Assembly: GCA_945877885.1 (NCBI GenBank)
Contig: CAMCSI010000002.1
Span: 1-23,614 of the forward strand
DNA length: 23,614 bases
Source of the DNA: Chlamydia trachomatis
GTDB taxonomy: Bacteria; Chlamydiota; Chlamydiia; Chlamydiales; 2-12-FULL-49-11
Direction of reading: 5' to 3'
Shown piece after piece: positions 6,652 through 15,397 of this stretch. Below the pieces are notes generated by a model, which made no database searches, was not told the origin of the DNA, and worked only from the letters and a program-made list of their open reading frames with translations. The position numbers were made by a program, and so were the translations under genes. Numbering within the stretch: position 1 is the stretch's first letter; each line of letters opens with the position of its first letter.

Positions 6652-9210
6652 TTAATCAATATAACATCTGTCTGATTCTGCAAATTGTTTATTGATACTA
6701 GATAAAATTCCTTGGTCTAAAGGACAAGGAGTAATCCCCCAAATTTTTTCTGCATAATTAGTGATGGAGACATCTGAAGAAAAGGTTCCCATGGAGGCCA
6801 TATTCCATAGCGCCATTTTCGCCCATTTTTCTTTATCCTCGTATAATTTTGCAGCTCTATCTTGGGCAGCAATATAATCAGCAAGATCCCCGAGCACTAA
6901 ATATTTATCTCTACTATCGCCAATAATTAAACTATCATGTATCGATTTAAGTACATTATCCTCTGCTTCGTTGCTTGCAAATGTTCCATCTATCAATGTA
7001 TTCATAGCATCATAAATTTCGATATGATCTTTCATACATTTCATCGGATCATGGGATCCTTCGCTTTTAATTTTTAGAACTTGATCTGCAGAAAAGCCAA
7101 ATAAAAAGGGCCAGTTTGCATCCCCTACCGCCTTTCTCATTTCCACATTTGCCCCATCGTCAGTACCAATGGTGAGAGCTCCATTAAGGGATAACTTCAT
7201 ATTACCCGTACCAGAGGCCTCCATAGAAGCAGTAGATATTTGCTCAGATAAATCTGCTGCAGGAATAATTACTTCTGCTTTTGCCACATTATAGTTTTCC
7301 ACATAGACAACACGTAGCTTGTCAGCAACTACTGGATCATCATGAATTTTTCTTCCAATCAGATAGATCATACGGATGATATTTTTTGCCATTTCATAAC
7401 CAGGGGCAGCTTTTCCCCCAAAGATCACTTTTCGTTTGATGTTTACCGAGGCTGGATTTTTTTTAATACGATTATAAAGAACAATAATATGCAAAGCATT
7501 CATTAGTTGTCTTTTATATTCATGAACACGTTTAATTTGTACATCAAACATCGCCTCATTATCGAAAAATAGCTCTTTTTCAATTTCCTGCTGCTCAATA
7601 CCCTTCTCTTTTTTTGATTGGATAAAATTTTGCACCATATTGTGTTTATTATCCGTTTTGATCTTTAAAAATCTTTGCCACACATCATCTTTATGAATAT
7701 GATCTTTAAGCTTTTCTATTTGCTTTAAATCCTTAATCCAATCCATCCCAATTAAATCTATCAACATTTTCGAAAGTTCAGGATTGCATTTGTAAAGCCA
7801 TCGTCTTTGTGTCACTCCATTGGTCACATTGATGAATTTATCTGGGCTCATAATATTAAAATCTTTAAAGAGCTTTTCTTTAATAATGGTTGTATGTAAA
7901 GCCGCTACCCCATTTACTTTATGAGACCCAGCAATTGCTAAATGAGCCATTCTCACTTTACCATTTTCGATGATAGACATCCTACGTACTTTTTCTTCAT
8001 CCCCAGGATATAGTTCACGTAATTTATTACAAAACATATAATTAAGACGCTCGATAATACTATATTGTGCGGGCAAAATATCTTTAATATATTTAGCATC
8101 CCACTCCTCTAGCGATTCTTGAAGTACTGTATGGTTAGTATAACTACAAATTTCCACCACAATGTCAAAAGCTTCAATGAATTTGTAACCATGATTTTTT
8201 GTCAAAATGATCATTAACTCAGCTATAATTAAGGCAGGATGGGTATCATTGATTTGAATACGGGCTTTATCTCTAAAGTTAGACATATTTCCAAAAATAT
8301 CAATATGCTGACGAATAATATCTTGCAAAGATGCTGACACAAGAAGAAACTCTTGTTTGATCCTCATGATAAATCCAAGCATATTTTTATCATTAGGATA
8401 TAAAACATCAGTCATGGAAGTATTAATCACAGCTTCGGCAATATTTCCTTCATTAAAACTTTTAAGAGCAAAATTTTTAGGTGATTCTTTTGTTGTCCAA
8501 AGCCTTAACGTTAAAGTAGAATAATCATCCTTCCCCCCATAACCTACAATTGGAATATCATAAGGAATAGCTCTTACCTCATCATGGTTAGCAAGGCCAT
8601 GAATAATTTCATCATGCTTGTTTTTTTTCTCTACTAAACTACCATGATACTGAACATTCACTGCATAACTATCACGGCGCAGCTCCCATGGATACTGATT
8701 TAAAAGCCAGTTATCACTATTTTCAATTTGCACCCCAGACCAAAGTGACTGCTCAAAAATTCCATATTGATACCTTAATCCATAACCAACTGCTGGATAA
8801 TGATGTGTAGCAAGTGAATCTAAAAAACAAGCAGCGAGTCTACCAAGGCCACCATTACCAAGTCCTGGTTCAGGTTCTGCTGCCATAATAGCCGAAAAAT
8901 CTTTACCAAGAGCCTGCAGCACATTTTTTACCAATTCGACACTTGAAATATTTATTATATTATTGATGGTAATTCTACCTGGTAGCCACTCAAGAGAAAG
9001 ATAATAGACCCTTCTTGCCTGCGACTTTGCCGTTGATTGCCTTGTTGCCGCCCAATGAATCATAATCTGCTCACGCAGTACATAAGCTATGGCTCGAAAG
9101 ACCTCATCGTTACTTGCATCCTCAAAAGCCTTCCCTATCATACTAATTACATAATGCTTAACCTGTTGAACCACCTTTCTGGTTTCTAAATCCATTTGAA
9201 TTTTTTCCAT
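6652..9210 (-). CDS. glgP: Glycogen (alpha-glucan) phosphorylase
   Basis: It releases glucose-1-phosphate from stored glycogen with PLP as cofactor. The chosen product is 852 residues. Motifs in order: YYLSLEWLPGR, PGLGNGGLGRLAACF (glycine-rich loop), LYPND, QINDTHPAL, NVTNGVTQRRWL, IKRVHEYKRQ, KAAPGY, IPAADLSEQISTASMEASG and GTGNMKLSLNG with the PLP-binding lysine at about 672, then TIGTDDGANVEM. All are near canonical; the active-site loop has glutamine for the usual proline in NGxTPRRW. An in-frame GTG at 9273 would add 21 residues, but ATG 9210 has AAGGG 7 bases upstream and gives an N-terminus like other chlamydial GlgP proteins, so I prefer it. Chlamydiae keep a glycogen cycle; the C. 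trachomatis copy is CT248. The gene is alone on its strand here. Confidence 0.93.
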   Translation of the reverse strand: MEKIQMDLETRKVVQQVKHYVISMIGKAFEDASNDEVFRAIAYVLREQIMIHWAATRQSTAKSQARRVYYLSLEWLPGRITINNIINISSVELVKNVLQALGKDFSAIMAAEPEPGLGNGGLGRLAACFLDSLATHHYPAVGYGLRYQYGIFEQSLWSGVQIENSDNWLLNQYPWELRRDSYAVNVQYHGSLVEKKNKHDEIIHGLANHDEVRAIPYDIPIVGYGGKDDYSTLTLRLWTTKESPKNFALKSFNEGNIAEAVINTSMTDVLYPNDKNMLGFIMRIKQEFLLVSASLQDIIRQHIDIFGNMSNFRDKARIQINDTHPALIIAELMIILTKNHGYKFIEAFDIVVEICSYTNHTVLQESLEEWDAKYIKDILPAQYSIIERLNYMFCNKLRELYPGDEEKVRRMSIIENGKVRMAHLAIAGSHKVNGVAALHTTIIKEKLFKDFNIMSPDKFINVTNGVTQRRWLYKCNPELSKMLIDLIGMDWIKDLKQIEKLKDHIHKDDVWQRFLKIKTDNKHNMVQNFIQSKKEKGIEQQEIEKELFFDNEAMFDVQIKRVHEYKRQLMNALHIIVLYNRIKKNPASVNIKRKVIFGGKAAPGYEMAKNIIRMIYLIGRKIHDDPVVADKLRVVYVENYNVAKAEVIIPAADLSEQISTASMEASGTGNMKLSLNGALTIGTDDGANVEMRKAVGDANWPFLFGFSADQVLKIKSEGSHDPMKCMKDHIEIYDAMNTLIDGTFASNEAEDNVLKSIHDSLIIGDSRDKYLVLGDLADYIAAQDRAAKLYEDKEKWAKMALWNMASMGTFSSDVSITNYAEKIWGITPCPLDQGILSSINKQFAESDRCYID

Positions 9211-9344
9211 ATATAAGCCCTTATACATTCTTTCTGTAATAAAGTTTTTTATAACATAGAAACGTTTATTCACCTATCTTTTCTTCAAAAGTCTATTGTA
9301 CAAAAATCCCTTTCTATTCATGTTAAGAGAAAAAGGTGCCACCT

Positions 9345-9893
9345 ATGACAAAAACTTTCCCTCACATTGATCTTTTACATGAACTAGAGGAAGCTGTTCA
9401 ACCCATTCTTACCCTCATTGAACCCTTACACTCTTATCTTTACTGCTTAAATGCAGCTAGTTGCAAAAAAGATCGGTTAAAACCTTCAGGCTTTTATTTC
9501 CTTCTTGGAAATGCTGCTAACGGGGAATCTGGCAATTCTGCAATGATTGATTTATACAAAGATGTTACTTGTATTACGATTATACTTTCTGAAATTGAAA
9601 AGCATAAAGCTGCTTTTGCCTCTTATGGAAGTCTAAATCCATTACTCTCCACAGCTTTTGCATTAAAAAAGACCATTCCAGATATCTCTTCTGAAATTTG
9701 CAAACTTAAGCAAGAGCAAGGGGTATTGTCTTCTAAGATTTTATGTAAAAAGCTCTTTCTCTATACCGAGAGCGTACGCGCTCTTCTTGAGGAGCTTATC
9801 ACATTAAAATCCATACTCTTAGAAGAAGTTCTTGTTTGTCATGACCCCTTTCTTACCAAAGAGCCCCTAGATATAAAGAGAGATTTAGAATAG
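9345..9893 (+). CDS. Unrecognised protein upstream of ackA
   Basis: I do not recognise this protein. It is 182 residues from ATG 9345, which has AAGG 8 bases upstream; an in-frame GTG at 9336 overlaps that ribosome-binding site and is less likely. No signal peptide or membrane segment is obvious. It looks mainly helical, with several leucine-rich amphipathic stretches (for example around residues 85-115 and 130-165), and has six cysteines scattered singly (YC, SC, TC, IC, LC, VC), none in a CxxC pair. A short GNAANGESGNS segment near residue 55 is not a Walker A motif. It lies between the glgP promoter region and ackA, on the ackA strand with a 41-base gap, so co-transcription with ackA-pta is possible. 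Confidence 0.6.
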   Translation: MTKTFPHIDLLHELEEAVQPILTLIEPLHSYLYCLNAASCKKDRLKPSGFYFLLGNAANGESGNSAMIDLYKDVTCITIILSEIEKHKAAFASYGSLNPLLSTAFALKKTIPDISSEICKLKQEQGVLSSKILCKKLFLYTESVRALLEELITLKSILLEEVLVCHDPFLTKEPLDIKRDLE

Positions 9894-9897
9894 AGCT

Positions 9898-9926
9898 CTT
9901 GTATTAAATAGATTTATTTGTACAAG
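9898..9926 (+). promoter_or_regulatory. Inverted repeat and TACAAG box just before ackA
   Basis: CTTGTA (9898-9903) and TACAAG (9921-9926) are a perfect 6-base inverted repeat with a 17-base spacer. TACAAG also sits where a -10 box would give a transcript starting near the ackA ATG (9935), and no Shine-Dalgarno precedes that ATG. The -35 match is poor. This is either a weak promoter or a small operator; ackA may instead be read from upstream. Confidence 0.25.
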
Positions 9927-9934
9927 TTTAGTGT

Positions 9935-11092
9935 ATGGAAAATACTGTTTTTGTTATAAATTGCGGAAGCTCATCGATCAAATTTCAATTGATCGATCCA
10001 TCTTCAGAAAAAGTTTACTTTAAAGGGCTTGCAGAAAATATTGGGTCTGATCGTTGCTGCATTAAATATGATGATAAAGAAGAAAGGCTTCCAGGTAAAA
10101 GCTATAGTGATGTGCTGGAAAGCATTCTTAAGCTTCTAGAGCCTTTTAAGCAACATCTTGTAGCTATTGGTCATAGAGTTGTTCATGGGGGAGAATATTT
10201 TTCTAAATCTGTGATTGTAAATGAAGATGTTTTAAAAAAGATCAAAAAATGCTCTCATTTGGCCCCTCTTCATAACCCGGTAAATGCCTTAGGTATCGAA
10301 GCTTCCATGAAAGCCTTTCCCCATTTACCAACTATTGCAGTATTTGATACAGCCTTTCATATGACAATGCCCGAACATGCTTACCTTTATGCTCTTCCCT
10401 ATCAATACTATCTAAAACATAAAATTCGTAAGTATGGGTTTCACGGCACCTCTCATAGATATATATCTATTGCCGCAAAGAAGCTATTACCTGAATACAG
10501 ACGTTTAATTATCGCTCATCTTGGTAATGGCTCAAGTGTATGTGCGGTAAAAGATGGTCAAAGTGTCGATACAAGTATGGGATTTACTCCTTTAGAAGGG
10601 CTTGTCATGGGAACAAGATCTGGGGATTTAGATCCAAGCATCCTCCCTTTTCTATGCAAAGAATTAAATCTTTCTGCCGATGAGGCACTTACCCAATTGA
10701 ATTCAAAAAGTGGTCTTTTAGGAATTTCTGAAATTTCCAGTGATATGAGACTTCTAGAAGAAAAAGCGTTACAAAATCATCCAAGAGCGATGCTTGCTAT
10801 CGAAGTCTTTTGCTATAGACTTGCAAAATATATTGCCTCCTACCAGGTACCTTTGGGCGGCTGTGATGGATTAATTTTTACTGGGGGAATTGGAGAAAAT
10901 TCCGCCTTTATACGATCAAAAGTTATTCACTACCTGCCAAATTTTGCCATTAACGAAACTTTTCATAAACATCTTAAACGAGGCCATAGCGGCATTATCT
11001 CTACAGAAAAATCCCCCTATATTGCCGTCATTCCAACAAATGAAGAGTTATTAATTGCAAAAGATGCCGACACCTTAAGGAGAGAGCTTTGA
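9935..11092 (+). CDS. ackA: Acetate kinase
   Basis: It interconverts acetyl phosphate plus ADP and acetate plus ATP. The 385-residue protein has VINCGSSSIKFQL at the N-terminus (residues 7-19), GHRVVHGGEYF near residue 80, PLHNPVN, VFDTAFHMTMPE, GFHGTSHRY, and the nucleotide-binding HLGNGSSVCAV and GGIGENS motifs, all characteristic of acetate kinases of the ASKHA fold. The length is normal (about 400). Its stop (TGA 11090-11092) overlaps the TTG start of pta by 3 bases, so the two are translationally coupled and form the standard acetyl-CoA to acetate route, giving substrate-level ATP. Confidence 0.95.
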   Translation: MENTVFVINCGSSSIKFQLIDPSSEKVYFKGLAENIGSDRCCIKYDDKEERLPGKSYSDVLESILKLLEPFKQHLVAIGHRVVHGGEYFSKSVIVNEDVLKKIKKCSHLAPLHNPVNALGIEASMKAFPHLPTIAVFDTAFHMTMPEHAYLYALPYQYYLKHKIRKYGFHGTSHRYISIAAKKLLPEYRRLIIAHLGNGSSVCAVKDGQSVDTSMGFTPLEGLVMGTRSGDLDPSILPFLCKELNLSADEALTQLNSKSGLLGISEISSDMRLLEEKALQNHPRAMLAIEVFCYRLAKYIASYQVPLGGCDGLIFTGGIGENSAFIRSKVIHYLPNFAINETFHKHLKRGHSGIISTEKSPYIAVIPTNEELLIAKDADTLRREL

Positions 11093-13146
11093 CAAAAAAC
11101 CTCCTCCTTAGTCCTGTTAATGTAAATGCAGGTTTATACACAACCTCTGAAGGGCTCATGCGTGCCTTTGAAAATCATGGACTTAAAACACATATTCTAA
11201 GACCTATTGGACGAGATAACCATCTAAACGATCCCTCACATCCAATGCCTTATAGCACTATGATGGAATTACTCAGCAAAGGGCAAGAGGATACTTTATT
11301 AGAATTTATCTTAACTTATAAAAAAATGCACACCCCACCGTGTGATATCCTTTTAATAGAAGGGGTATTAAATACACAAAATCAAGGGTTTGGATCAAAC
11401 CTAAATCACAAAATTGCCTCCGCTTTATCAGCTGATGTGATCTTGATCACCTCTGTAGGTAATAGATCTGTCAAAGAGGTGACAGAAACATTTGAAATAG
11501 AGGCAAAATCCTTTGGAGGGATCGACAGCCCCCATATATTAGGATGTATCTTAAATAAAGTGGGAGCCCCCACTGATAAGATGGGAAATACTAGAATTGA
11601 TCTTTTTGACCCTCCAAAATCCACAGTCATCTCCCCTGACAGCTTCAAAAATTCAAAAATTAAAATCCTTGGCTTCATCCCGTGGAATCGTACCTTAATG
11701 TCCTCAGATGTTTTAAGTATTCAACATCATCTAGGTGCTACACTTATCAATCCGGACACCTATCATAATACTTTAGTGCACCATTTTGTCCTGGCCGCTG
11801 CCACATTAGAAAATGTCTCAAAAGTATTACAGGCAGATGTGATGATCATCACCCCAGGTGATCGCTCTGATATTATTTTAGCCACATGTATGGCCTATTT
11901 AAGCGGGGTAAAGATTTCCGCCCTTCTTCTTACTGGCAGTCATTGCCCATCGCAAGCGACTTTAAAACTTTGTAAAAAAGCCATGGATGAAGGATTTGCC
12001 ATTTTATTAACAGAAACAGACAGTCTTAGAACCTCTATTGCACTACAAAATCTTAATACTAAAATAACTGCATCAAACTCTGCTCAACTTGAAAGAATAA
12101 AAAATTTTATCGCTGAACACATTGATAAAGAATGGGTAAGCTCGCTTGTCAACCAACATACTAAAATAACTTTTTCCCCTGCCGCCTTTCGTTTTTATCT
12201 AATGGAAAAAGCAAAGGCGTTAAAACGGACTATTTTACTCCCTGAAAGCGATGACCCTAGAATTTTACTGGCGGCAAATACCTGTAGCAGAAAAGGGATT
12301 GCCTCCATTGTCCTTCTTGGCAAAAAAGAGGTGGTATTAGAATTATGTAAAAAAAATGGGATAGAGCTTGATCCAACTATTACTATTTTAGATCCAGAAA
12401 AAGAAGCCAAACAGTACCTTGCCCCATTACTTGAGCTTCGTAAACATAAAGGACTTACCGAACAAAATGCGATCGAATATCTTCATGATCCCATTGTTGT
12501 TGGGATGATGATGCTTCATAGCGGGAAAGTTCATGGACTTGTAGCTGGGGCAAATACAACTACTGCAAATGTTGTAAGCCCTGCGTTAAAAATTTTAAAA
12601 ACTGCAGATGGGGTAAATCTTGTCTCCTCCATCTTTTTTATGTGCCTTGAAGAGGAAGTTTTAGTCTATGGAGACTGCGCCGTAAACCAAAATCCAACGG
12701 CTGAAGGGCTTGCTGATATTGCGATCCAAAGTGCAGCTTCTGCTAAACTTTTTGGTATCGATCCAATTATTGCGATGATTAGCTACAGCACAGGTTCTTC
12801 AGGATCAGGGGCTGAAGTAGAAAAAGTGAAAAAAGCTACTGAAATCGTGAACCAAAAAGCACCTCATCTGCTTTGTGATGGCCCTTTACAATATGATGCA
12901 GCCAAAGTCCCTTCTGTTGCAAAAACAAAAGCACCCAATAGCCCTGTGGCAGGAAAAGCCACCGTATTTATTTTTCCAGATCTTAACACCGCAAATACCA
13001 CCTACAAAGCAGTACAAAGAACCGCTGGGGTCCTATCCATTGGTCCGATGCTTCAAGGCCTTGCAAAACCTGTAAATGATCTATCCCGCGGAGCCTCTGT
13101 GGATGATATTATTTTTACTATAGCAATTACTTCTATTCAAGATTAA
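11089..13146 (+). CDS. pta: Phosphate acetyltransferase, long form with DRTGG domain
   Basis: It converts acetyl-CoA and phosphate to acetyl phosphate, the partner step of AckA. The 685-residue protein has the three-part architecture of long bacterial Pta: an N-terminal BioD-like P-loop-derived region (about 1-200, with AGLYTTSEGL in place of an intact Walker A), a DRTGG regulatory domain (about 215-330, MIITPGDRSDIILA), and the catalytic PTA_PTB domain (about 365-685), with LPESDDPRILLAAN, GMMMLHSGKVHGLVAGAN, and SYSTGSSGSG (acetyl-CoA/phosphate site). The start is TTG 11089: AAGGAG lies 6 bases before it, an excellent ribosome-binding site inside the ackA end. No terminator is seen after the stop. 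Confidence 0.95.
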   Translation: MTKNLLLSPVNVNAGLYTTSEGLMRAFENHGLKTHILRPIGRDNHLNDPSHPMPYSTMMELLSKGQEDTLLEFILTYKKMHTPPCDILLIEGVLNTQNQGFGSNLNHKIASALSADVILITSVGNRSVKEVTETFEIEAKSFGGIDSPHILGCILNKVGAPTDKMGNTRIDLFDPPKSTVISPDSFKNSKIKILGFIPWNRTLMSSDVLSIQHHLGATLINPDTYHNTLVHHFVLAAATLENVSKVLQADVMIITPGDRSDIILATCMAYLSGVKISALLLTGSHCPSQATLKLCKKAMDEGFAILLTETDSLRTSIALQNLNTKITASNSAQLERIKNFIAEHIDKEWVSSLVNQHTKITFSPAAFRFYLMEKAKALKRTILLPESDDPRILLAANTCSRKGIASIVLLGKKEVVLELCKKNGIELDPTITILDPEKEAKQYLAPLLELRKHKGLTEQNAIEYLHDPIVVGMMMLHSGKVHGLVAGANTTTANVVSPALKILKTADGVNLVSSIFFMCLEEEVLVYGDCAVNQNPTAEGLADIAIQSAASAKLFGIDPIIAMISYSTGSSGSGAEVEKVKKATEIVNQKAPHLLCDGPLQYDAAKVPSVAKTKAPNSPVAGKATVFIFPDLNTANTTYKAVQRTAGVLSIGPMLQGLAKPVNDLSRGASVDDIIFTIAITSIQD

Positions 13147-13192
13147 TAATAATGATGAAATTAATAGGATTTATGTTACAATTAATGGTATT

Positions 13193-13777
13193 ATGATCCC
13201 ATTAGTTATACAAAATATCCTTAAACTGCAAATTAGTGACCTCCATGAAAAATTTTCTGCACTGAAAAAGTGTTTTGAAGGTCAATATAATACGATTGAA
13301 AAAATTTTTAAAATAGTGCATGAGTCAGAAAGAAACAAATCTGAGCAAGCTGGTCTCCTCATTTCCCCCATTTTAAAAAGATTAAAAAATAAAGTAACTA
13401 TTTGTACAATTGAAAAAAATAATAAATTTATTGAAAATTTGTATTTAACTATAGAAAATAGACCAACTCTTTATAGGGAAGATCTAGATGCCTCTTACAA
13501 TCTAATGAAACAAATAACTAGGAAAAATATAGAGCAGTTTTCAGCAAGCACTCAAGAATATCGTAAATACTATACCTATCTATTTTCTTATCAAAATCAA
13601 CATAGAGAAAATCTAGAATTAGCTATAGAGGTTACCGATGGAAAACGAAGCTATACTTTATATAGTGAGCCCATGAGGCAACAAGTGAGTGATATGAGAA
13701 AACTTTTTAGTGCATTTACGAAAAACATAAAAGATTTTAAAGATCACTTTCCTACAAGAGCTTTATTAGCTGAATGA
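13193..13777 (+). CDS. Unrecognised helical protein convergent with the pgp6-like gene
   Basis: I do not recognise this 194-residue protein. It is rich in lysine, glutamate, asparagine and isoleucine, appears almost wholly helical, and has no signal peptide, membrane segment or familiar motif. The middle (about 95-150) is rich in tyrosine, glutamine and asparagine. Its AT bias is stronger than that of ackA-pta upstream. The ATG at 13193 has no Shine-Dalgarno, but a TTACAAT box lies 10 bases before it (13176-13182). Its end overlaps the convergent pgp6-like gene by 34 bases. It might be a secreted effector or a lineage-specific protein, but nothing in the sequence proves either. The ORF itself is probably real because it is long for such AT-rich DNA and fills the gap. 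Confidence 0.5.
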   Translation: MIPLVIQNILKLQISDLHEKFSALKKCFEGQYNTIEKIFKIVHESERNKSEQAGLLISPILKRLKNKVTICTIEKNNKFIENLYLTIENRPTLYREDLDASYNLMKQITRKNIEQFSASTQEYRKYYTYLFSYQNQHRENLELAIEVTDGKRSYTLYSEPMRQQVSDMRKLFSAFTKNIKDFKDHFPTRALLAE

Positions 13778-14529
13778 AGAAGATGACCAAGCTTATGCAT
13801 GGCTGAATCTATCCTTTTCTTCTCTTCCCCATGAATGTGTTTTTGTCTTCGCATCAAGGTTTCTATAATACGCTCTAAATCATCTACTGCTTTTTCCCCT
13901 AGTGTACGAAGGGAGCGTTTATCTCCATTTATAGGAATATGCTCTTCAATACGATCGAGCATCTCACGTTGTTTTTCGCCTTGATAGGAATCAATAATAG
14001 AAAATTTAAGCTTTTCAGGGGCTTTTCTTGAAGCAAGAACATAGCTAACTTTTACAGGCATTTGCTTCATTTTGGTTTTTAATTCATCATTTGGCAAAGC
14101 AGAATAAAGTTCATAGTAAGCCATTGCGTTATAGGCAGTTTTTTTTGCATTAAAGGCAATAGATAACCATGCAGTAAATCCAATACCTTCACCGCCATGT
14201 CGTTTAAAGATCTCTCTAACTGCACAAATTCTTTCCCCAACTAAAATCACTGCTTGCTTTTGTATCGCTTTTAATTCTGAGGTAATCTGAACAAGTTGAG
14301 AAAAATCCTTTTCAATATCTTCTTCAAAAGAGGTCTCGACAGAACTTTCTTCGAAAATAAGCTTTAAGCTGTCAATTTCTTTATCCCCAAGAGCGTGTGG
14401 ATCAAACATCGCACGAAAGCTGTTATGAGGTACCACATCTGCAGAAGAAGGGGTAGGGATACTTAGCTTTTGTCCTTCTTTATTTCTTAGGGCTAAGAAT
14501 TTTTTTGCCAGCAAATTGGCTTTAGACAT
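13744..14529 (-). CDS. pGP6-D-like protein (chromosomal, CT583-like)
   Basis: The 261-residue protein resembles virulence plasmid protein pGP6-D of Chlamydia and its chromosomal relative CT583. Shared features, from memory of pGP6-D, are an acidic N-terminal third, the segment LKAIQKQAVILVGERICAVREI (in pGP6-D, IKSIQKQ followed by LLGEKI), then AYNAMAYYELYSALPN (AYNALAYYELFINLPN in pGP6-D) and an ILAxRK-type segment. The biochemical role of the family is unknown; plasmid pGP6 is needed for plasmid maintenance. The start has GGAGGT close upstream, a strong ribosome-binding site, and overlaps the parA stop by 8 bases, so the two are one transcription unit, as for pgp5-pgp6 on the plasmid. Its 3' end overlaps the convergent gene by 34 bases. 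Confidence 0.82.
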   Translation of the reverse strand: MSKANLLAKKFLALRNKEGQKLSIPTPSSADVVPHNSFRAMFDPHALGDKEIDSLKLIFEESSVETSFEEDIEKDFSQLVQITSELKAIQKQAVILVGERICAVREIFKRHGGEGIGFTAWLSIAFNAKKTAYNAMAYYELYSALPNDELKTKMKQMPVKVSYVLASRKAPEKLKFSIIDSYQGEKQREMLDRIEEHIPINGDKRSLRTLGEKAVDDLERIIETLMRRQKHIHGEEKKRIDSAMHKLGHLLHSANKALVGK

Positions 14530-15319
14530 ATGCTACCTCCAAAGATTTCTTCTTCTCTTTTTCCCCTGTAGCTCTTTTTAACACTTCAGCTGCAAGTCTT
14601 TCATAGTCATATGCGGCACGAGATTCAGGGTATACATCACAAACAGGTTTTCCTCTTAACACGCTTCTTGAAACACAAATATCTCTACGAATTTTTGTCT
14701 CAAATAATTTTCCCGGAAATGCCAGGTCAATTGCTGTAACAAACGCTTGATTTGTCGCCCCTCTTTCATCCCAAAACGAAAGAACAACGCCCAAAATTTC
14801 TAAGCTATGGTGCCCACCAATCTTTTCATGGTATTCTTGTAATCTGTTTAAGGCCAATATACTGTAAGGTTCTGGAACAGCTGCAATCAATGAATAATTC
14901 GAAGCAAAAAAAGCACTTTGAGTAAGCCAGCCTAAACTTGGCGGCGTATCAATAAAGATAAAATCATAATCTAATTTTTTAATCGCTCGACGCAATCTTT
15001 CATGACCATATAAATCATTGACAATAGGATTTGTTGCCTCAACACCATCTAAGTAAACGTTACCGGGCACAATATCAAGCCCTTCAATATGCGTATGTTT
15101 AATCACCTCAGCCATGGTCTTTTCATCCCTTAAGACAGAAACCATCGTATCATCTTCATCCGTGCTAAAGCCAAGACCTGTACTTAAGTTTGCCTGCGCA
15201 TCAAAATCAATTAAAAGAACCCTTTTATGAAATTTTTTCGCAAGAAACACACCTAAGTGTAACACCGTTGATGTCTTTGCAGTTCCACCCTTAAAACTAC
15301 AACACGCAATTGTATACAT
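14522..15319 (-). CDS. parA: ParA/MinD-type partition ATPase (chromosomal pGP5-D-like, CT582-like)
   Basis: The 265-residue protein has a deviant Walker A motif KGGTAKTS (residues 10-17) after MYTIACCSF, a Walker A' region RVLLIDFDAQANLSTGLG, and the DFIFIDTPPSLG motif, all typical of ParA ATPases. The C-terminal half, with FETKIRRDI and GKPVCDVYPESRAAYDYERLA, matches ParA/Soj proteins. ParA proteins bind DNA in the ATP state and move ParB-bound DNA. No ParB or obvious parS site is seen; instead the downstream gene is pGP6-like, the arrangement of plasmid genes pgp5-pgp6 and of CT582-CT583. The start at 15319 has GGAG 7 bases upstream and a good promoter at 15354-15382. Confidence 0.9.
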   Translation of the reverse strand: MYTIACCSFKGGTAKTSTVLHLGVFLAKKFHKRVLLIDFDAQANLSTGLGFSTDEDDTMVSVLRDEKTMAEVIKHTHIEGLDIVPGNVYLDGVEATNPIVNDLYGHERLRRAIKKLDYDFIFIDTPPSLGWLTQSAFFASNYSLIAAVPEPYSILALNRLQEYHEKIGGHHSLEILGVVLSFWDERGATNQAFVTAIDLAFPGKLFETKIRRDICVSRSVLRGKPVCDVYPESRAAYDYERLAAEVLKRATGEKEKKKSLEVAYV

Positions 15320-15353
15320 ACCTTATCTCCATTGATAAAAAGCAAGAAAATGT

Positions 15354-15382
15354 AGCATACATTTTTTCTATCGCACGGTCAA
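15354..15382 (-). promoter_or_regulatory. Candidate sigma70 promoter of parA-pgp6
   Basis: Reading the minus strand, TTGACC (plus-strand 15377-15382) is followed after exactly 17 bases by TATGCT (15354-15359). The -35 box matches the consensus at 5 of 6 and the -10 box at 4 of 6. Transcription would begin near 15347, leaving a leader of about 27 bases with the GGAG ribosome-binding site of parA. It lies entirely in the gap after the methyltransferase stop, so the parA-pgp6 pair can be expressed separately from the genes upstream. Confidence 0.5.
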
Positions 15383-15397
15383 TACATATCTATAGAA

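Noticed and set aside
9211..9273. GTG start of glgP 21 codons further upstream
   Set aside because: No good ribosome-binding site at the GTG, whereas ATG 9210 has AAGGG at 7 bases and gives an N-terminus like other GlgP proteins.
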